This document shows, piece by piece, positions 38,965 through 48,291 of a stretch of 61,971 nt of DNA (its first letter is position 1; each line of letters begins with the position of its first letter). This stretch comes from Miltoncostaea sp036826475 (lineage in GTDB: Bacteria > Actinomycetota > Thermoleophilia > Miltoncostaeales > Miltoncostaeaceae). The DNA lies in the NCBI GenBank assembly GCA_036826475.1, contig DAISWG010000021.1, positions 1 through 61,971 of the forward strand. The letters run 5' to 3'. Below the pieces are notes generated by a model. The model saw only the letters and a list, made by a program, of their open reading frames with translations. It was not told the DNA's origin and did no database searches. The position numbers and the translations under genes were made by a program.

Positions 38965-40388
38965 GTCCCCATCCACGGCTCGTGCCAGCGCCCCAGGCCG
39001 GCGAGCAGCGCGTTCGCCGCCTCGGGGCCCCACGAGCCCTGCGCGTACGGGTGCACCGGCGGCGGCGCGTCGAGCAGCGGCTGCATGACCCGCCACGTCT
39101 CCTCCACGCCGTCCTGGCGGGTGAAGCGGACGCTCTCGCCGACCAGCGCGGCGTGCAGCAGCACCTCGTAGGGCGTGGGCCCCTCGCCGCCCTGGGTCGA
39201 GAACTCCATGTCCAGCGCAATGGTGCCGGGGCCGTCCGCGCGGTGGGCCTCCACCTCGAGCCGGATCCCCGTCGATGGGTCCAGCCGCACCACGAGCTGA
39301 TTCGGCTCCACCTTGTCGAACTGCGGGAACCCCAGTCGCGGCGGGTGCTTGAAGACCAGCCGCAGCTCCGTCTGCGTCACCGGCAGGCGCTTGCCGGTCC
39401 GGATGAAGAAGGGCACGCCCGACCAGCGCCAGTTCTCGATGTCCAGCCGCAGCGCGGCATAGGTCTCGGTGGTCGAGTCGGGGGCGACGCCATCGATCGT
39501 GCGGTAGCCGTCGTACTGCCCACGGACGTAGTGGGCCGGGTCGGCCTCCTTCACGGCGCGAAAGAGCGCGAGCTGGGCGTCCTTGATGGTCTGCACGTCG
39601 CCCCGCGCCGGCGCCTCCATCGCGCACATCGAGACCACCTGCATGAGGTGGTTCACCACGACGTCGCGCAGGGCCCCGACGGGGTCGTAGAAATGGCCGC
39701 GGTCCTCGACGCCGAAGTCCTCGGCCATCGTGATCTGCACGCACGCGACGTGCTCGCGGCTCCAGATCGGCTCGAGCATCGCGTTCGCGAAGCGCAGGCG
39801 GATGATCTCCTCGGTGCCCATCTTCCCCAGGTAGTGGTCGATCCTGAAGAGCTGCGACTCGTCGATGGACTCGTGGAGCTCGTCGGCAAGCGCCCGCGCC
39901 GACGCGAGGTCGTGGCCGAACGGCTTCTCCACGACGACGCGGGCCGACTTCGTGAGCCCCGCGTCCGCCAGCCCCTTGACCACCCGGCCGAACAGGAACG
40001 GCGGGATCTCGAGGTAGAAGACCGGCAGGCTCGCGTCCCCGATCGCGTCGGCGACCCGCCCGTACGTGGCGGCGTCGCCGAAGTCGCCCGAGACGTAGGA
40101 GAGGCGCGCCGCGAAGCGCTGGAAGACACCCTCGTCGAGCTGCTCGCCCGTGCCGACGATCGACTCGCGCGCGCGCTCGACGAGCTGGTCGAGGGTCCAG
40201 TCGTCCCCCGCCACGCCGATGATCGGGCAGTCGAGCAGACCGCGCCGCTCCAGCCGGTAGAGCGAGCGGAAGGTCATGACCTTCGCCAGGTCGCCCGTGA
40301 TCCCGAACACCACGAGCCGGTCCGCGGGCCGGCCCTCGAGTGGCGGGGACGGGGCCCCCGGGGCCGTGGTGGACGTGTCAGTGGCCAC
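38961..40388 (-). CDS. zwf: glucose-6-phosphate dehydrogenase
   Basis: Oxidises glucose 6-phosphate to 6-phosphogluconolactone, the entry step of the pentose phosphate pathway. It is 475 aa. The cofactor loop VVFGITGDLAK is near residues 26-36, the substrate motif RIDHYLGKMGTEEI near 200, and EKPFGHDLASA before it. The GTG at 40388 is preferred because AAGGGGAAC lies at the right distance. An ATG at 40403 would add 5 residues. It is the first gene of the zwf-GH15-GMC-cyclase-NDH-2 operon. Confidence 0.95.
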
Positions 40389-40626
40389 GCGTTCCCCTTC
40401 CATCGCTTCCCAGGGGCGCCGAGCTGGCGGACGGCGGTCGAGCCGCCCGCGGGGGCGATCCCGTCCGGACCGCCGCACCCGTTCCCCCTCAGGACCGTAA
40501 GCCGACCCTCCGGGGGCGGACATCACCCCGATCGGATGAATCGCGGCTCATGTCACACCGGCGGGTTCATCCCTCATGGACGATGTGCGGGCCACCCGGC
40601 CGTGGTGGGCTTGCCGGAGTCCTCGC

Positions 40627-42231
40627 ATGACCAGCCCGACGACCAGCCCCGCCGCCGGGGCCCCCGCCCAGGCGCCCGAGCGCGCCGGCCTCGTGCTGCT
40701 CGCGCTGATCCTGGTCGCGGGCGTCGCGAACCTCAACCTGTCGGTCGCCAACGTCGCGCTGCCGGACATCGGCCGGGCGTTCGACTCCTCGCAGACCACC
40801 CTCGACCTGATCGCCGTGGGCTACTCGCTGGGGCTGGCCGCGTCGGTGCTCTATCTCGGCGCCGTCGGCGACCGCTACGGGCGCAAGATGCTCCTCGTCG
40901 GGGGCATGGTGCTGTCGGTGCCGGCGTGCCTGCTCGCCGCGTACGCGCCCACCGACGGCGTGCTGTTCGTGGCGCGCGTCGTGGGCGGCGTGTCGGCCGG
41001 CATGGCGTACCCGACCACCCTCGCGCTGATCACCGCGCTCTGGGCGGGCCCCGGGCGGACCAAGTCGATCGCCCTGTGGTCGGCGATCGGCGGTGGCATC
41101 GCGGCGCTCGGCCCGCTCGTCGCCGGGGCGCTCCTCGAGCACTTCTGGTGGGGCTCGGTGTTCCTGGTGACGCTCCCGCTCGCCGCGATCGCCCTGGTCA
41201 TGGCGCTGCTCCTCGTGCCGGCCCATGTGAACGAGACGACCGAGCCGGTCGACAACCTCGGCGGCGTGTTGTCGATCGTTCTGGTGGGGGCGCTGATCCT
41301 GGCGATCAACTTCGCGACGGCGCCGAACAAGGGCACGCTGACCCTGTCGCTCGCGATCGTCGCCGTCGTCGCGCTGGTCGCCTTCGTCCTGCGCCAGCGG
41401 CGCGCCGCCAACCCGCTCTACGACCTGAAGGTGGCGGGGCGGCGGACGTTCTGGGTCGCCGCCTGCGCCGGGATCATCGTGTTCGGCTCGCTCATGGGGG
41501 CCGCTTTCGTGAGCCAGCAGTACCTGCAGAACGTGCTCGGCTACTCGTCGCTCGAGGCGGGGGCGGCGATCCTGCCCGCCGTCTTCCTCATGGTCCTCGT
41601 CGCGCCGCGGTCGGCGAAGCTCGTGGAGGCGCGCGGCTCGCGCCTCACGCTCCTCACCGGCTACGTCTTCCTGCTCCTGGCGTTCCTGACGATGCTGATC
41701 CTCTGGAAGGAGGACTCGGACTACTGGGAGATCGGCCTGGCGTACGCCTTCATCGGCATCGGCGTGGGATTCGCCGGGACGCCGGCCTCCCACTCCCTCA
41801 CGGGCTCGGTGCCGGTGACCCGCGCCGGGATGGCGTCGGGGACGGCCGACCTCCAGCGCGACCTGGGCGGCGCGATCATGCAGTCGATCTTCGGCGCGCT
41901 GCTCACCGCGGGCTACGTCTCCGCGGCGAACGCCGCGCTCGCCGCGTCCCCGCAGTCCAGCGAGATCAGCGACGGGGTCCAGAATCAGCTGACGCGCTCC
42001 TTCGCGAGCGCCGCGGACACGGCGCAGCAGTACCCGCAGTACAGCGACTCGATCATTGCCGGGGCGAAGCAGGCCTTCCTCGACGGCGACCAGTGGGCGT
42101 ACACCGCTGGCCTGATCGCGGTGGCGCTCGGCGCCGTGCTCGTGTTCTTCCTCTTCCCGCGCCGCGACGCCGAACTGGAGATGCTCGAGCGCTTCGCCGC
42201 CGAGGACGCCGTTGACGAGGCGCCGGGATGA
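40627..42231 (+). CDS. MFS transporter, DHA2 (14-TM) type
   Basis: Proton-driven drug/metabolite exporter of 534 aa with about 14 membrane segments. The first helix carries ANLNLSVANVALPDIGRAFD, typical of the DHA2 group. LGAVGDRYGRKMLLVGG is the motif between helices 2 and 3, and VVGGVSAGMAYPTTLALI follows. A large outer loop comes before the last helix, and the tail is acidic. ATG 40627 has GGAG 8 nt upstream and places the first helix correctly. The gene overlaps cydA by ATGA, an uncommon pairing. The 40404-40626 spacer holds a GGATGAA/TTCATCC inverted pair 25 bp apart (40534, 40566). Confidence 0.9.
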   Translation: MTSPTTSPAAGAPAQAPERAGLVLLALILVAGVANLNLSVANVALPDIGRAFDSSQTTLDLIAVGYSLGLAASVLYLGAVGDRYGRKMLLVGGMVLSVPACLLAAYAPTDGVLFVARVVGGVSAGMAYPTTLALITALWAGPGRTKSIALWSAIGGGIAALGPLVAGALLEHFWWGSVFLVTLPLAAIALVMALLLVPAHVNETTEPVDNLGGVLSIVLVGALILAINFATAPNKGTLTLSLAIVAVVALVAFVLRQRRAANPLYDLKVAGRRTFWVAACAGIIVFGSLMGAAFVSQQYLQNVLGYSSLEAGAAILPAVFLMVLVAPRSAKLVEARGSRLTLLTGYVFLLLAFLTMLILWKEDSDYWEIGLAYAFIGIGVGFAGTPASHSLTGSVPVTRAGMASGTADLQRDLGGAIMQSIFGALLTAGYVSAANAALAASPQSSEISDGVQNQLTRSFASAADTAQQYPQYSDSIIAGAKQAFLDGDQWAYTAGLIAVALGAVLVFFLFPRRDAELEMLERFAAEDAVDEAPG

Positions 42232-43604
42232 ACGTGCTGGGCACCGTCGCCGCGGCGGTTCCCGAGGGCCTGCTGCCGGCCCGCAGCCAGATGGGGTTCA
42301 CCCTGGGCGTGCACATCATCCTGGTGCCGCTCGGAGTGGTGTTCCCGCTGATGATGCTCATCGCCAACTACCTGGGGCTGCGGCGCGACGACCCCGACTG
42401 GCTGCGGTTGGCGGAGCGGTGGTCGCGCGTCGCCGGCGTGACCTTCGCGGTCGGCGCGGTGACGGGGACCGTGCTGAGCTTCGAGATGGGCCTGTTGTGG
42501 CCGGGCATGTTCGAGCGCTTCGGCGACGTCATCGGCGTGCCCTTCGCCCTGGAGGGGATCTTCTTCTTCCTCGAGGCGATCCTGATCTCCATCTACCTGC
42601 TCGGCTGGCGGCGCATGCGCCCGTGGGCGCACTTCTGGATCGGCGTGCCCATCCCGATCGTCGGCCTCTGCGGGGCGTTCACGGTCGTCGCCGCGAACAG
42701 CTGGATGAACCAGCCCAGCGGGTTCACGATGGACGCCGCCGGCACGGTGACCGACGTCAGCGTCTGGTCGGTGATCTTCAACGACGCGGTGAAGTACGAG
42801 TTCCCGCACATGTACTTCGCGGCCCTCGTGGCGGCGGGGTTCCTGGTCGCGTCCGTCTACGCCGCCGGGATGCTGCGCGGGCGGCGCGACCGCTACCACC
42901 GCCTCGGGTTCCTGCTGCCGTTCACCATCGCCGCGATCGCGATCCCGCTCCAGATGGTGATCGGCGACTCCACCGCCCGCGCGGTCTTCAACGACCAGCC
43001 CATCAAGTTCGCGGCGCTCGAGCTCAACTGGACGACGGGGCCGGACAAACCCGAGATCCTCCTCGGGCACATGAACGCGGACGGCACGGTCTCGGGCGGG
43101 CTGCGCATCCCCGGCCTCGCGTCCTGGCTCAGCGACCCCTCCACGGGCCGTGACACCGTGGTCACGGGGCTCAGCTCGGTGCCGCCGGAGGACCGCCCAA
43201 GCACATCGGCGGTGAACGTCATCCACCTGGCCTGGGACCTCATGATCGGCATGGGCACCGCGCTCTGCCTGCTGGCCGCGTGGTTCGCCTGGATCATGTG
43301 GCGGCGCCGCGACCGCCTCGCGACGTCCGCCTGGTTCCTGCGCGCCGCCGTCGCCGCGCCCATCGCCGCGTACGTCGCCATCGAGTCAGGCTGGATCGTG
43401 ACCGAGGTGGGACGCCAGCCCTGGATCGTGTGGCAGATCATGCGCACCGAGGAGGCCGTGACGACCACCGACGCCGGCGTGCTGTGGGCGATGTTCAGCG
43501 CGATCATGGTCCTCTACGCCGGCCTGGCGATCGGCACGGTGCTGGTGATCCGCGGACTCACCCGCCGCTGGCGCGCGCAGGACGAGGCGGGGGACGCGCG
43601 GTGA
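42228..43604 (+). CDS. cydA: cytochrome bd ubiquinol oxidase subunit I
   Basis: Quinol-oxidising, O2-reducing terminal oxidase subunit that carries the hemes. It is 458 aa, the short Q-loop type. ARSQMGFTLGVHIILVPLG carries one heme-ligand His, and KYEFPHMYFAALVAAGFLVA the second. The Met ligand is in the region of LIGMGTALCLLAAW. The conserved VGRQPWIVWQIMRTEEAVT is present near residue 395. Bd oxidases work at low oxygen and resist nitric oxide. It is coupled upstream to the MFS gene (ATGA) and downstream to cydB (GTGA). Confidence 0.96.
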   Translation: MNVLGTVAAAVPEGLLPARSQMGFTLGVHIILVPLGVVFPLMMLIANYLGLRRDDPDWLRLAERWSRVAGVTFAVGAVTGTVLSFEMGLLWPGMFERFGDVIGVPFALEGIFFFLEAILISIYLLGWRRMRPWAHFWIGVPIPIVGLCGAFTVVAANSWMNQPSGFTMDAAGTVTDVSVWSVIFNDAVKYEFPHMYFAALVAAGFLVASVYAAGMLRGRRDRYHRLGFLLPFTIAAIAIPLQMVIGDSTARAVFNDQPIKFAALELNWTTGPDKPEILLGHMNADGTVSGGLRIPGLASWLSDPSTGRDTVVTGLSSVPPEDRPSTSAVNVIHLAWDLMIGMGTALCLLAAWFAWIMWRRRDRLATSAWFLRAAVAAPIAAYVAIESGWIVTEVGRQPWIVWQIMRTEEAVTTTDAGVLWAMFSAIMVLYAGLAIGTVLVIRGLTRRWRAQDEAGDAR

Positions 43605-44614
43605 GCGCCGCCGACGGCTGCCTGGTGGTGCTGTGGACGGCCGCCACGCTCTACGCCGTCCTCGGCGGCGCCGACTTCGGCGCCGGATTCTGGGATCTCT
43701 TGGCGGGCGGCGAGAAGACGGGCCGGCGCCCGCGCGCGCTGCTCGACCGCGCCCTGAGCCCCGTGTGGGAGGCCAACCACGTCTGGCTGATCTTCACCAT
43801 CGTCGTGCTGTGGACGGCGTTCCCCACGGCGTTCTCGGCCATCTTCACGACGCTGTGGATCCCGCTGACGCTCGCCGCGCTGGGAGTGGTGGTCCGCGGA
43901 GCCGGGTTCGCGTTCCGCGCCGCGTCCGAGACCCTCGGCGTCCGCCGCGTCTACGGCGCCCTCTTCGGGATCGCCTCGCTGCTGACGCCGTTCTTCCTGG
44001 GTGCCGCGCTCGGCGGGATCGCGTCGGAGCGGGTGCCGCCGGGCGACGCCTCCGGCGACCTCCTCACGAGCTGGGCCAACCCCAGCGGCGTGGTGGTGGG
44101 GCTCCTCGCGGTCGCCGCCTGCGCGTTCCTGGCCGCCGTCTACATGGTCACCGAGGCGCGTCATGCCGCGGACCCCGCCATGGAGCGGTACTTCAGGCAC
44201 CGCGCGATGGTCGCGGCGGCCGTCACCGCGGCGCTGGCCGTCGCCGGCATCCTGGTGCTCCGCGAGGACGCCCCGTACGTCGGCGACCGCCTCACGGGCG
44301 AGGCGCTCCCGCTGGTGATCGCCGCCGCCGTGCTGGGCGTCGGCACGCCGGTGCTGCTGGTGCGCGGGCACCCCGCCTGGAGCCGGCTGCTCGCCGCCGG
44401 CTCGGTCGCCGCCGTCGCCTGGGCGTGGGCCGTCGCCCAGTGGCCGTACCTCCTGCCCACGCGACTCACCGTCGACGACGCCGCGGGCGATCCCCAGACG
44501 CTCGCGTGGGTGCTGGTGATCTTCGTGACGGCGATCGTGGTGGTGGTGCCGCCCCTGGTGCTGCTGTTCACGCTCGCGCAGCGGGGGCGGCTGGAGGAGG
44601 GCACGCCCCCCTGA
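43601..44614 (+). CDS. cydB: cytochrome bd ubiquinol oxidase subunit II
   Basis: Heme-free partner of CydA, 337 aa with about eight to nine membrane helices. It has YAVLGGADFGAGFWDLLAGG near the N-terminus, SPVWEANHVWLIFTIVVLW and AFPTAFSAIF, all family signatures. The GTG start overlaps the cydA stop. No cydDC transporter genes follow; the gene ends 9 nt before the stop of the convergent LAL regulator. Confidence 0.95.
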   Translation: MSAADGCLVVLWTAATLYAVLGGADFGAGFWDLLAGGEKTGRRPRALLDRALSPVWEANHVWLIFTIVVLWTAFPTAFSAIFTTLWIPLTLAALGVVVRGAGFAFRAASETLGVRRVYGALFGIASLLTPFFLGAALGGIASERVPPGDASGDLLTSWANPSGVVVGLLAVAACAFLAAVYMVTEARHAADPAMERYFRHRAMVAAAVTAALAVAGILVLREDAPYVGDRLTGEALPLVIAAAVLGVGTPVLLVRGHPAWSRLLAAGSVAAVAWAWAVAQWPYLLPTRLTVDDAAGDPQTLAWVLVIFVTAIVVVVPPLVLLFTLAQRGRLEEGTPP

Positions 44615-44623
44615 CCCCCGGCG

Positions 44624-46699
44624 TCAGGCCAGCAGGCCGATCTCCCTGGCGCGGTCGACCGCCTCGGCCCGGGAGGAGGCGCCGAGCTTGCGGTACACCG
44701 CCATCGCCTGCGTCTTCACGGTGAACCGCGACACGTTGAGCCGCCCGGCGATCGCGGGGAACGACAGATGGGTCGGCAGGTAGCCGAGCACCCGGAGCTC
44801 GGCGGTGGTGAGCGCGTCCCGCGTCGCGCCGTCCCCGCCGCCGGCGAGGGCGGCCTCGCGGGCGGCCTCGATGCGCCCGCGCAGCACCTCCGGCACGTCC
44901 CCGGGCGGCTGGGCCTCCGCCGCCTCGCGCAGCAGCCCGCGCGCGCCGGCGAGATCGCCCAGCAGCGCGGCGGCCCGCGCGAGCACCACACGGGCCTCGA
45001 CCGCCGGCCAGGCGTCGGGGACCCGGTCGATCAGGGCCGTCCCACGGGCCAGGTCGTCCCTCGCCTCGTCGGGCCGCCCCGCGCGGGCGAGCACCAGCGC
45101 GCACGCGGCGTGCACCATCGCCCCCGGCGCGGTGCCGGACGTGCCGCCGCGGGCGGCGAGCCCGCGGGCCCGTAGCGCCAGCCGGGCGGCGGCGTGGGGT
45201 CCGTCCTCCTCCGATGTCAGCAGGGCGAGCCGCGCCAGGCAGCGCGCCGCGACGGCGGGCATGCGGGCGGCCGCGCGGTGGGCTCCGTCCTCCCACGCCG
45301 TCTGGGCGGCGGCGCGGTCCCCCGCCAGCTCGTGCGCGACGCCCTCGTGCAGCCGCGCGATCGCGCGCCACGGGCTGGCCTCCGGAGCGCTCCTCAGCGC
45401 CATGGCGGCGTCTGCCCGCATCCGCTCGGGCCCGTCACCGCCGGCGGCCGCCCGCAGCAGCGCGACGGCGGCGGCGGGTGCCGGCGCCCGCGCGCCGGGA
45501 TGCTCCGCGGCCGCGATCCAGTCCTCCGCCGTCCCGGTGCCGCGCTCCACGGCGCACCACGCCGTCGCGAGGGCCAGCGGCGGCCGCTCCGAGGCCTCCT
45601 CGTCGCTGAAGAGCGCGAGCGAGCGCTCGATGGCGCCCACGTCCCCCCGGCCGAGTCGGCCGGGCACGGCCGACCACACCAGCGTGGCCGCCCGGTCCAC
45701 GTCGCCCGCCGCGTGGGCGTGCCGCGCCGCGGCGTCGGAGTCGCCCGCCCGCGCCGACCACCGGCTCGCGCGGCGGTGCAGGACGGGCGCCGCCGTTGGA
45801 TCGGTGCGTGCCAGCTCGGCGCGCAGCATCTCCCCGACCAGCGTGTTGTGCCGCCACGTCACGCCCCCCGGATCCAGGGACACCACCGGCAGGCCGGCGA
45901 GCCGGAGGGCCGCGGGCAGCCCCCGCGCCGCATCCGGCCCAAGGACGACGTCCAGCATCGCGGGCGACACGCGCTCCAGGACGGCGCTCCGCATGAGCAG
46001 CGCCGCGTCCTGCGGCGGCAGCGGCGCCAGCAGCTCGCCCACGTACGCCGCGACCGCCGGGCCGTCGCCGCGGACGCCGGCAGGGTCGCCCTCGGAGAGC
46101 GCGAGGGTCAGCGCCGCGGGCCACCCCTCCGTGCGCCGCACCAGCCGGCGCACCTGCGCGGCGGTCAGGGACACCCCCGCCCGGCGCGCGAGCCGCGCCG
46201 CGGCCATCTCGTCGAACGCCAGGTCGGCCGCACCCAGGCGCAGCAGTCGCCGCTCCGCCGCGAGCCGGCCGAGCGGCAGGGCGGGCGCGGCGCGGCCGCA
46301 GACCACCACCTGCGATCCGGGCGGCAGGCAGCCGATCGCCCCCGCCACGAGACCGGCGACGTCGTCCCCCGCAACGAGCCCGGCGTCGTCCAGCACGAGC
46401 ACCACCGGCTCGGGGCCGCGAGGCGTGGCCGCTGCGACGGCCTCGGCGACGTCGGGCCCCACGCGCCGGTGCGGGTCCACCCACGCGAAGGCGCGGGCGT
46501 CGGCATCGGCCCAGTGCGAAAGCAGCGTCGTCTTCCCGTAGCCCGCCGGCGCCTCCACCACCACCAGCGGGACGTCCTCGGCGGCCACGAGCCGCTCGAC
46601 CAGCGCGTCGCGCACGACATCGCCGGCGCGGACGGCCTGCGAGGCCTGCCCGGCGCGGCGGCCACGGGCGATCGGGACGACCTGGGCGGTGCGGGCCAT
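44624..46699 (-). CDS. LuxR-family transcriptional regulator, LAL/MalT type
   Basis: A 691-aa relative of the regulator at 27.6 kb. Walker A is APAGYGKTTLL (about 50-60) and the Walker B-like stretch is VVLVLDDAGLV (about 98-108). Ala-rich TPR-like helices fill the middle. The C-terminal HTH reads LTTAELRVLGYLPTHLSFPA and NVSRFTVKTQAMAVYRKLGA (about 630-675). TACGGT lies 6 nt before the ATG, so the mRNA is probably leaderless. It is convergent with cydAB, making cyd control possible but unproven. Confidence 0.88.
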   Translation of the reverse strand: MARTAQVVPIARGRRAGQASQAVRAGDVVRDALVERLVAAEDVPLVVVEAPAGYGKTTLLSHWADADARAFAWVDPHRRVGPDVAEAVAAATPRGPEPVVLVLDDAGLVAGDDVAGLVAGAIGCLPPGSQVVVCGRAAPALPLGRLAAERRLLRLGAADLAFDEMAAARLARRAGVSLTAAQVRRLVRRTEGWPAALTLALSEGDPAGVRGDGPAVAAYVGELLAPLPPQDAALLMRSAVLERVSPAMLDVVLGPDAARGLPAALRLAGLPVVSLDPGGVTWRHNTLVGEMLRAELARTDPTAAPVLHRRASRWSARAGDSDAAARHAHAAGDVDRAATLVWSAVPGRLGRGDVGAIERSLALFSDEEASERPPLALATAWCAVERGTGTAEDWIAAAEHPGARAPAPAAAVALLRAAAGGDGPERMRADAAMALRSAPEASPWRAIARLHEGVAHELAGDRAAAQTAWEDGAHRAAARMPAVAARCLARLALLTSEEDGPHAAARLALRARGLAARGGTSGTAPGAMVHAACALVLARAGRPDEARDDLARGTALIDRVPDAWPAVEARVVLARAAALLGDLAGARGLLREAAEAQPPGDVPEVLRGRIEAAREAALAGGGDGATRDALTTAELRVLGYLPTHLSFPAIAGRLNVSRFTVKTQAMAVYRKLGASSRAEAVDRAREIGLLA

Positions 46700-46705
46700 G
46701 GCCGC

Positions 46706-46711
46706 ACCGTA
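46706..46711 (-). promoter_or_regulatory. -10 element (TACGGT), leaderless
   Basis: TACGGT on the minus strand, 6 nt before the ATG of the second LAL regulator. Confidence 0.45.
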
Positions 46712-46783
46712 GGTGCGGGCCGGGGCCCCGGTCGGGCGGCGGGCCCGATCACCCGGGTGAAGGCGGTCCTGCGACGCCGTCGA

Positions 46784-47521
46784 TCAGAGCGGGGCGGCGC
46801 TCCGCAGGCTGACGCCGAGGTGCTCGCGCAGCACCAGGCCGATCATCCGCTCGACGCCGGCCGCGGCGGGCGGGGGGACGGCGGAGACGGCCTCCGCGAG
46901 GGGGCGGCCCACCAGGCCTGCGAGCGCGGCGACGGCGTCGCCCTCCACCGGCTCCGCCCCCGTTCCGCACGCGTCGCACAGCACCCCGCCCGCGGTGGCC
47001 GAGAACGCGGTCAGCGACCCGCCCGCGCCGCACCGCACGCACGACCCCAGCACCGGCAGCAGGCCGCTCACCACCAGCAGCTTCGCCTGGCAGCCCAGCA
47101 CGACCGGGTGCAGCCGCGCGGGACCGGGCCCCGCGGGATCGGCGTGGGCGAGCAGGCCGAGCGTGCGGTCCAGGAGGTGCCACGTCTCCTCCGACGGCTC
47201 CGCCTCCGGCATCACCCGCATCACCGTCTCCAGCACACACGCGGCGGCCTGGAGCCGGTGTCCCGCGACCCACAGCCCGGCGTGGGCGTCGATCACGGAG
47301 GCGCCGCGGATCGTCCCGAGATCCCCGCGCCCCTCGTGGATGGTGACCGATGCCGTGACCCCCGGCTGGAGCCGGCCGCCCAGCTTGGACGTGGTGCGGC
47401 GCGCCCCCTTGGCGATGGCCGACACCCGGCCGTGCGCGCGGGTGTACAGCGCCAGGACCAGGTCCGCCTCCGAGTAGCGGATCCCCCGGAGCACCACCGC
47501 CTCGGTCTCGTACGTCGCCAT
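46784..47521 (-). CDS. recO: DNA repair protein RecO
   Basis: Recombination mediator that helps load RecA with RecR. It is 245 aa. The OB-fold N-terminus starts YETEAVVLRGIRYSEADLVL and AIAKGARRTTSKLGGRLQPG. A zinc-binding knot has Cys-x2-Cys pairs in GSCVRCGAGG and GGVLCDACGTG. The helical C-terminus ends at LREHLGVSL. In many bacteria recO neighbours glyQS, ppdK and dnaG-rpoD. Here those genes lie 19-32 kb away on the same strand. Confidence 0.94.
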   Translation of the reverse strand: MATYETEAVVLRGIRYSEADLVLALYTRAHGRVSAIAKGARRTTSKLGGRLQPGVTASVTIHEGRGDLGTIRGASVIDAHAGLWVAGHRLQAAACVLETVMRVMPEAEPSEETWHLLDRTLGLLAHADPAGPGPARLHPVVLGCQAKLLVVSGLLPVLGSCVRCGAGGSLTAFSATAGGVLCDACGTGAEPVEGDAVAALAGLVGRPLAEAVSAVPPPAAAGVERMIGLVLREHLGVSLRSAAPL

Positions 47522-47575
47522 CACCGGGAGTGTGACGGCGGCGCCGGACCGAGGGCCCCGCCCACGCACGGTCGC

Positions 47576-47581
47576 TACACT
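47576..47581 (+). promoter_or_regulatory. -10 element of the glutaredoxin gene (TACACT)
   Basis: TACACT ends 9 nt before the GTG start, inside the 69-bp divergent spacer with recO. Confidence 0.45.
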
Positions 47582-47590
47582 TTTTGCATC

Positions 47591-47857
47591 GTGCACCGAC
47601 CGCGCATCCGCATCTACACCAGCGACTTCTGCTCCTACTGCACCCGCGCGAAGAACCTGCTCGCGAAGAAGGGCGTGGCCTTCGAGGAGGTGTTCCTCGA
47701 CCGGACCGACACGCAGAGCCGCATGGACCTGGTCCAGCTCACCGGCCGCTACACGGTGCCGCAGATCCTGATCGACGACCGCCCCGTGGGCGGCTACGAC
47801 GAGATCAAGGCGCTCGACGACCAGGGCCGCCTCGACCCGCTGCTGGGCCTGGCCTAG
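47591..47857 (+). CDS. glutaredoxin
   Basis: Small thiol-disulfide oxidoreductase, 88 aa. The redox motif CSYC is in IYTSDFCSYCTRAKNLLAKK (residues 8-27). The cis-Pro loop is RYTVPQILIDDRPVGGYDEI, in which TVPQIFI-type and GGYDE residues bind glutathione in the family. Many actinobacteria lack glutathione, so mycothiol or thioredoxin reductase may serve it here (inference). It is close to the GrxC type. The GTG start is close behind a TACACT -10 element. Confidence 0.92.
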   Translation: MHRPRIRIYTSDFCSYCTRAKNLLAKKGVAFEEVFLDRTDTQSRMDLVQLTGRYTVPQILIDDRPVGGYDEIKALDDQGRLDPLLGLA

Positions 47858-48291
47858 GGCCCGTCGCCCCCGCCCGGCGCCGGGATGATCCCGAGCTGCT
47901 GGAGCATCCCGAGGTCGTCCCGCACCGCCCAGTGCTCGCAGGCCCGCCCGTCGCGCATCCGCAGCATGTGCATGTGCTGCACGGCGAAGCTCCGGCCCGT
48001 CGGCGGCATCCCCAGCAGCTCCCCCTCGTGCGTGCCGGAGAGGGTCGCCCGGTAGGCCACCAGGTCGCCGGCCGCCACCACCTCGTGCACCTCGAGGCGG
48101 ATGTCGGGGATCGCGGAGTGCAGGCGCTCCATGCGCAACCGGAAGCCGGCGTACCCGGGGTCCTCGCCCGGCCACGCCTCGTGGTTGACGTAGTCCTCGG
48201 TCACGAACTCGGGGATGCGGTCGATCTCGCCGCGGTCGAACAGGGCCGCCGCGCGCTCGCGGGCGAAGGCCTCCATCTCGGCGGGGGTCAC
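47854..48291 (-). CDS. SnoaL-like/NTF2-fold ester cyclase family protein
   Basis: A 145-aa cone-shaped NTF2-like protein. It has RIPEFVTEDYVNHEAWPGED, FRLRMERLHSAIPDIRLEVH, AYRATLSGTHEGELLGMPPT and HMHMLRMRDGRACEHWAVRD, the standard SnoaL-like pattern. Members include polyketide cyclases, but most have unknown substrates. The GTG start overlaps the DedA stop. Its end overlaps the glutaredoxin end by 4 nt. Confidence 0.85.
   Translation of the reverse strand: MTPAEMEAFARERAAALFDRGEIDRIPEFVTEDYVNHEAWPGEDPGYAGFRLRMERLHSAIPDIRLEVHEVVAAGDLVAYRATLSGTHEGELLGMPPTGRSFAVQHMHMLRMRDGRACEHWAVRDDLGMLQQLGIIPAPGGGDGP

Noticed and set aside
40534..40572. GGATGAA/TTCATCC inverted pair before the MFS gene as an operator
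   Set aside because: Arms are only 7 bp and 25 bp apart, so this could easily be chance; it is noted in the MFS entry only.
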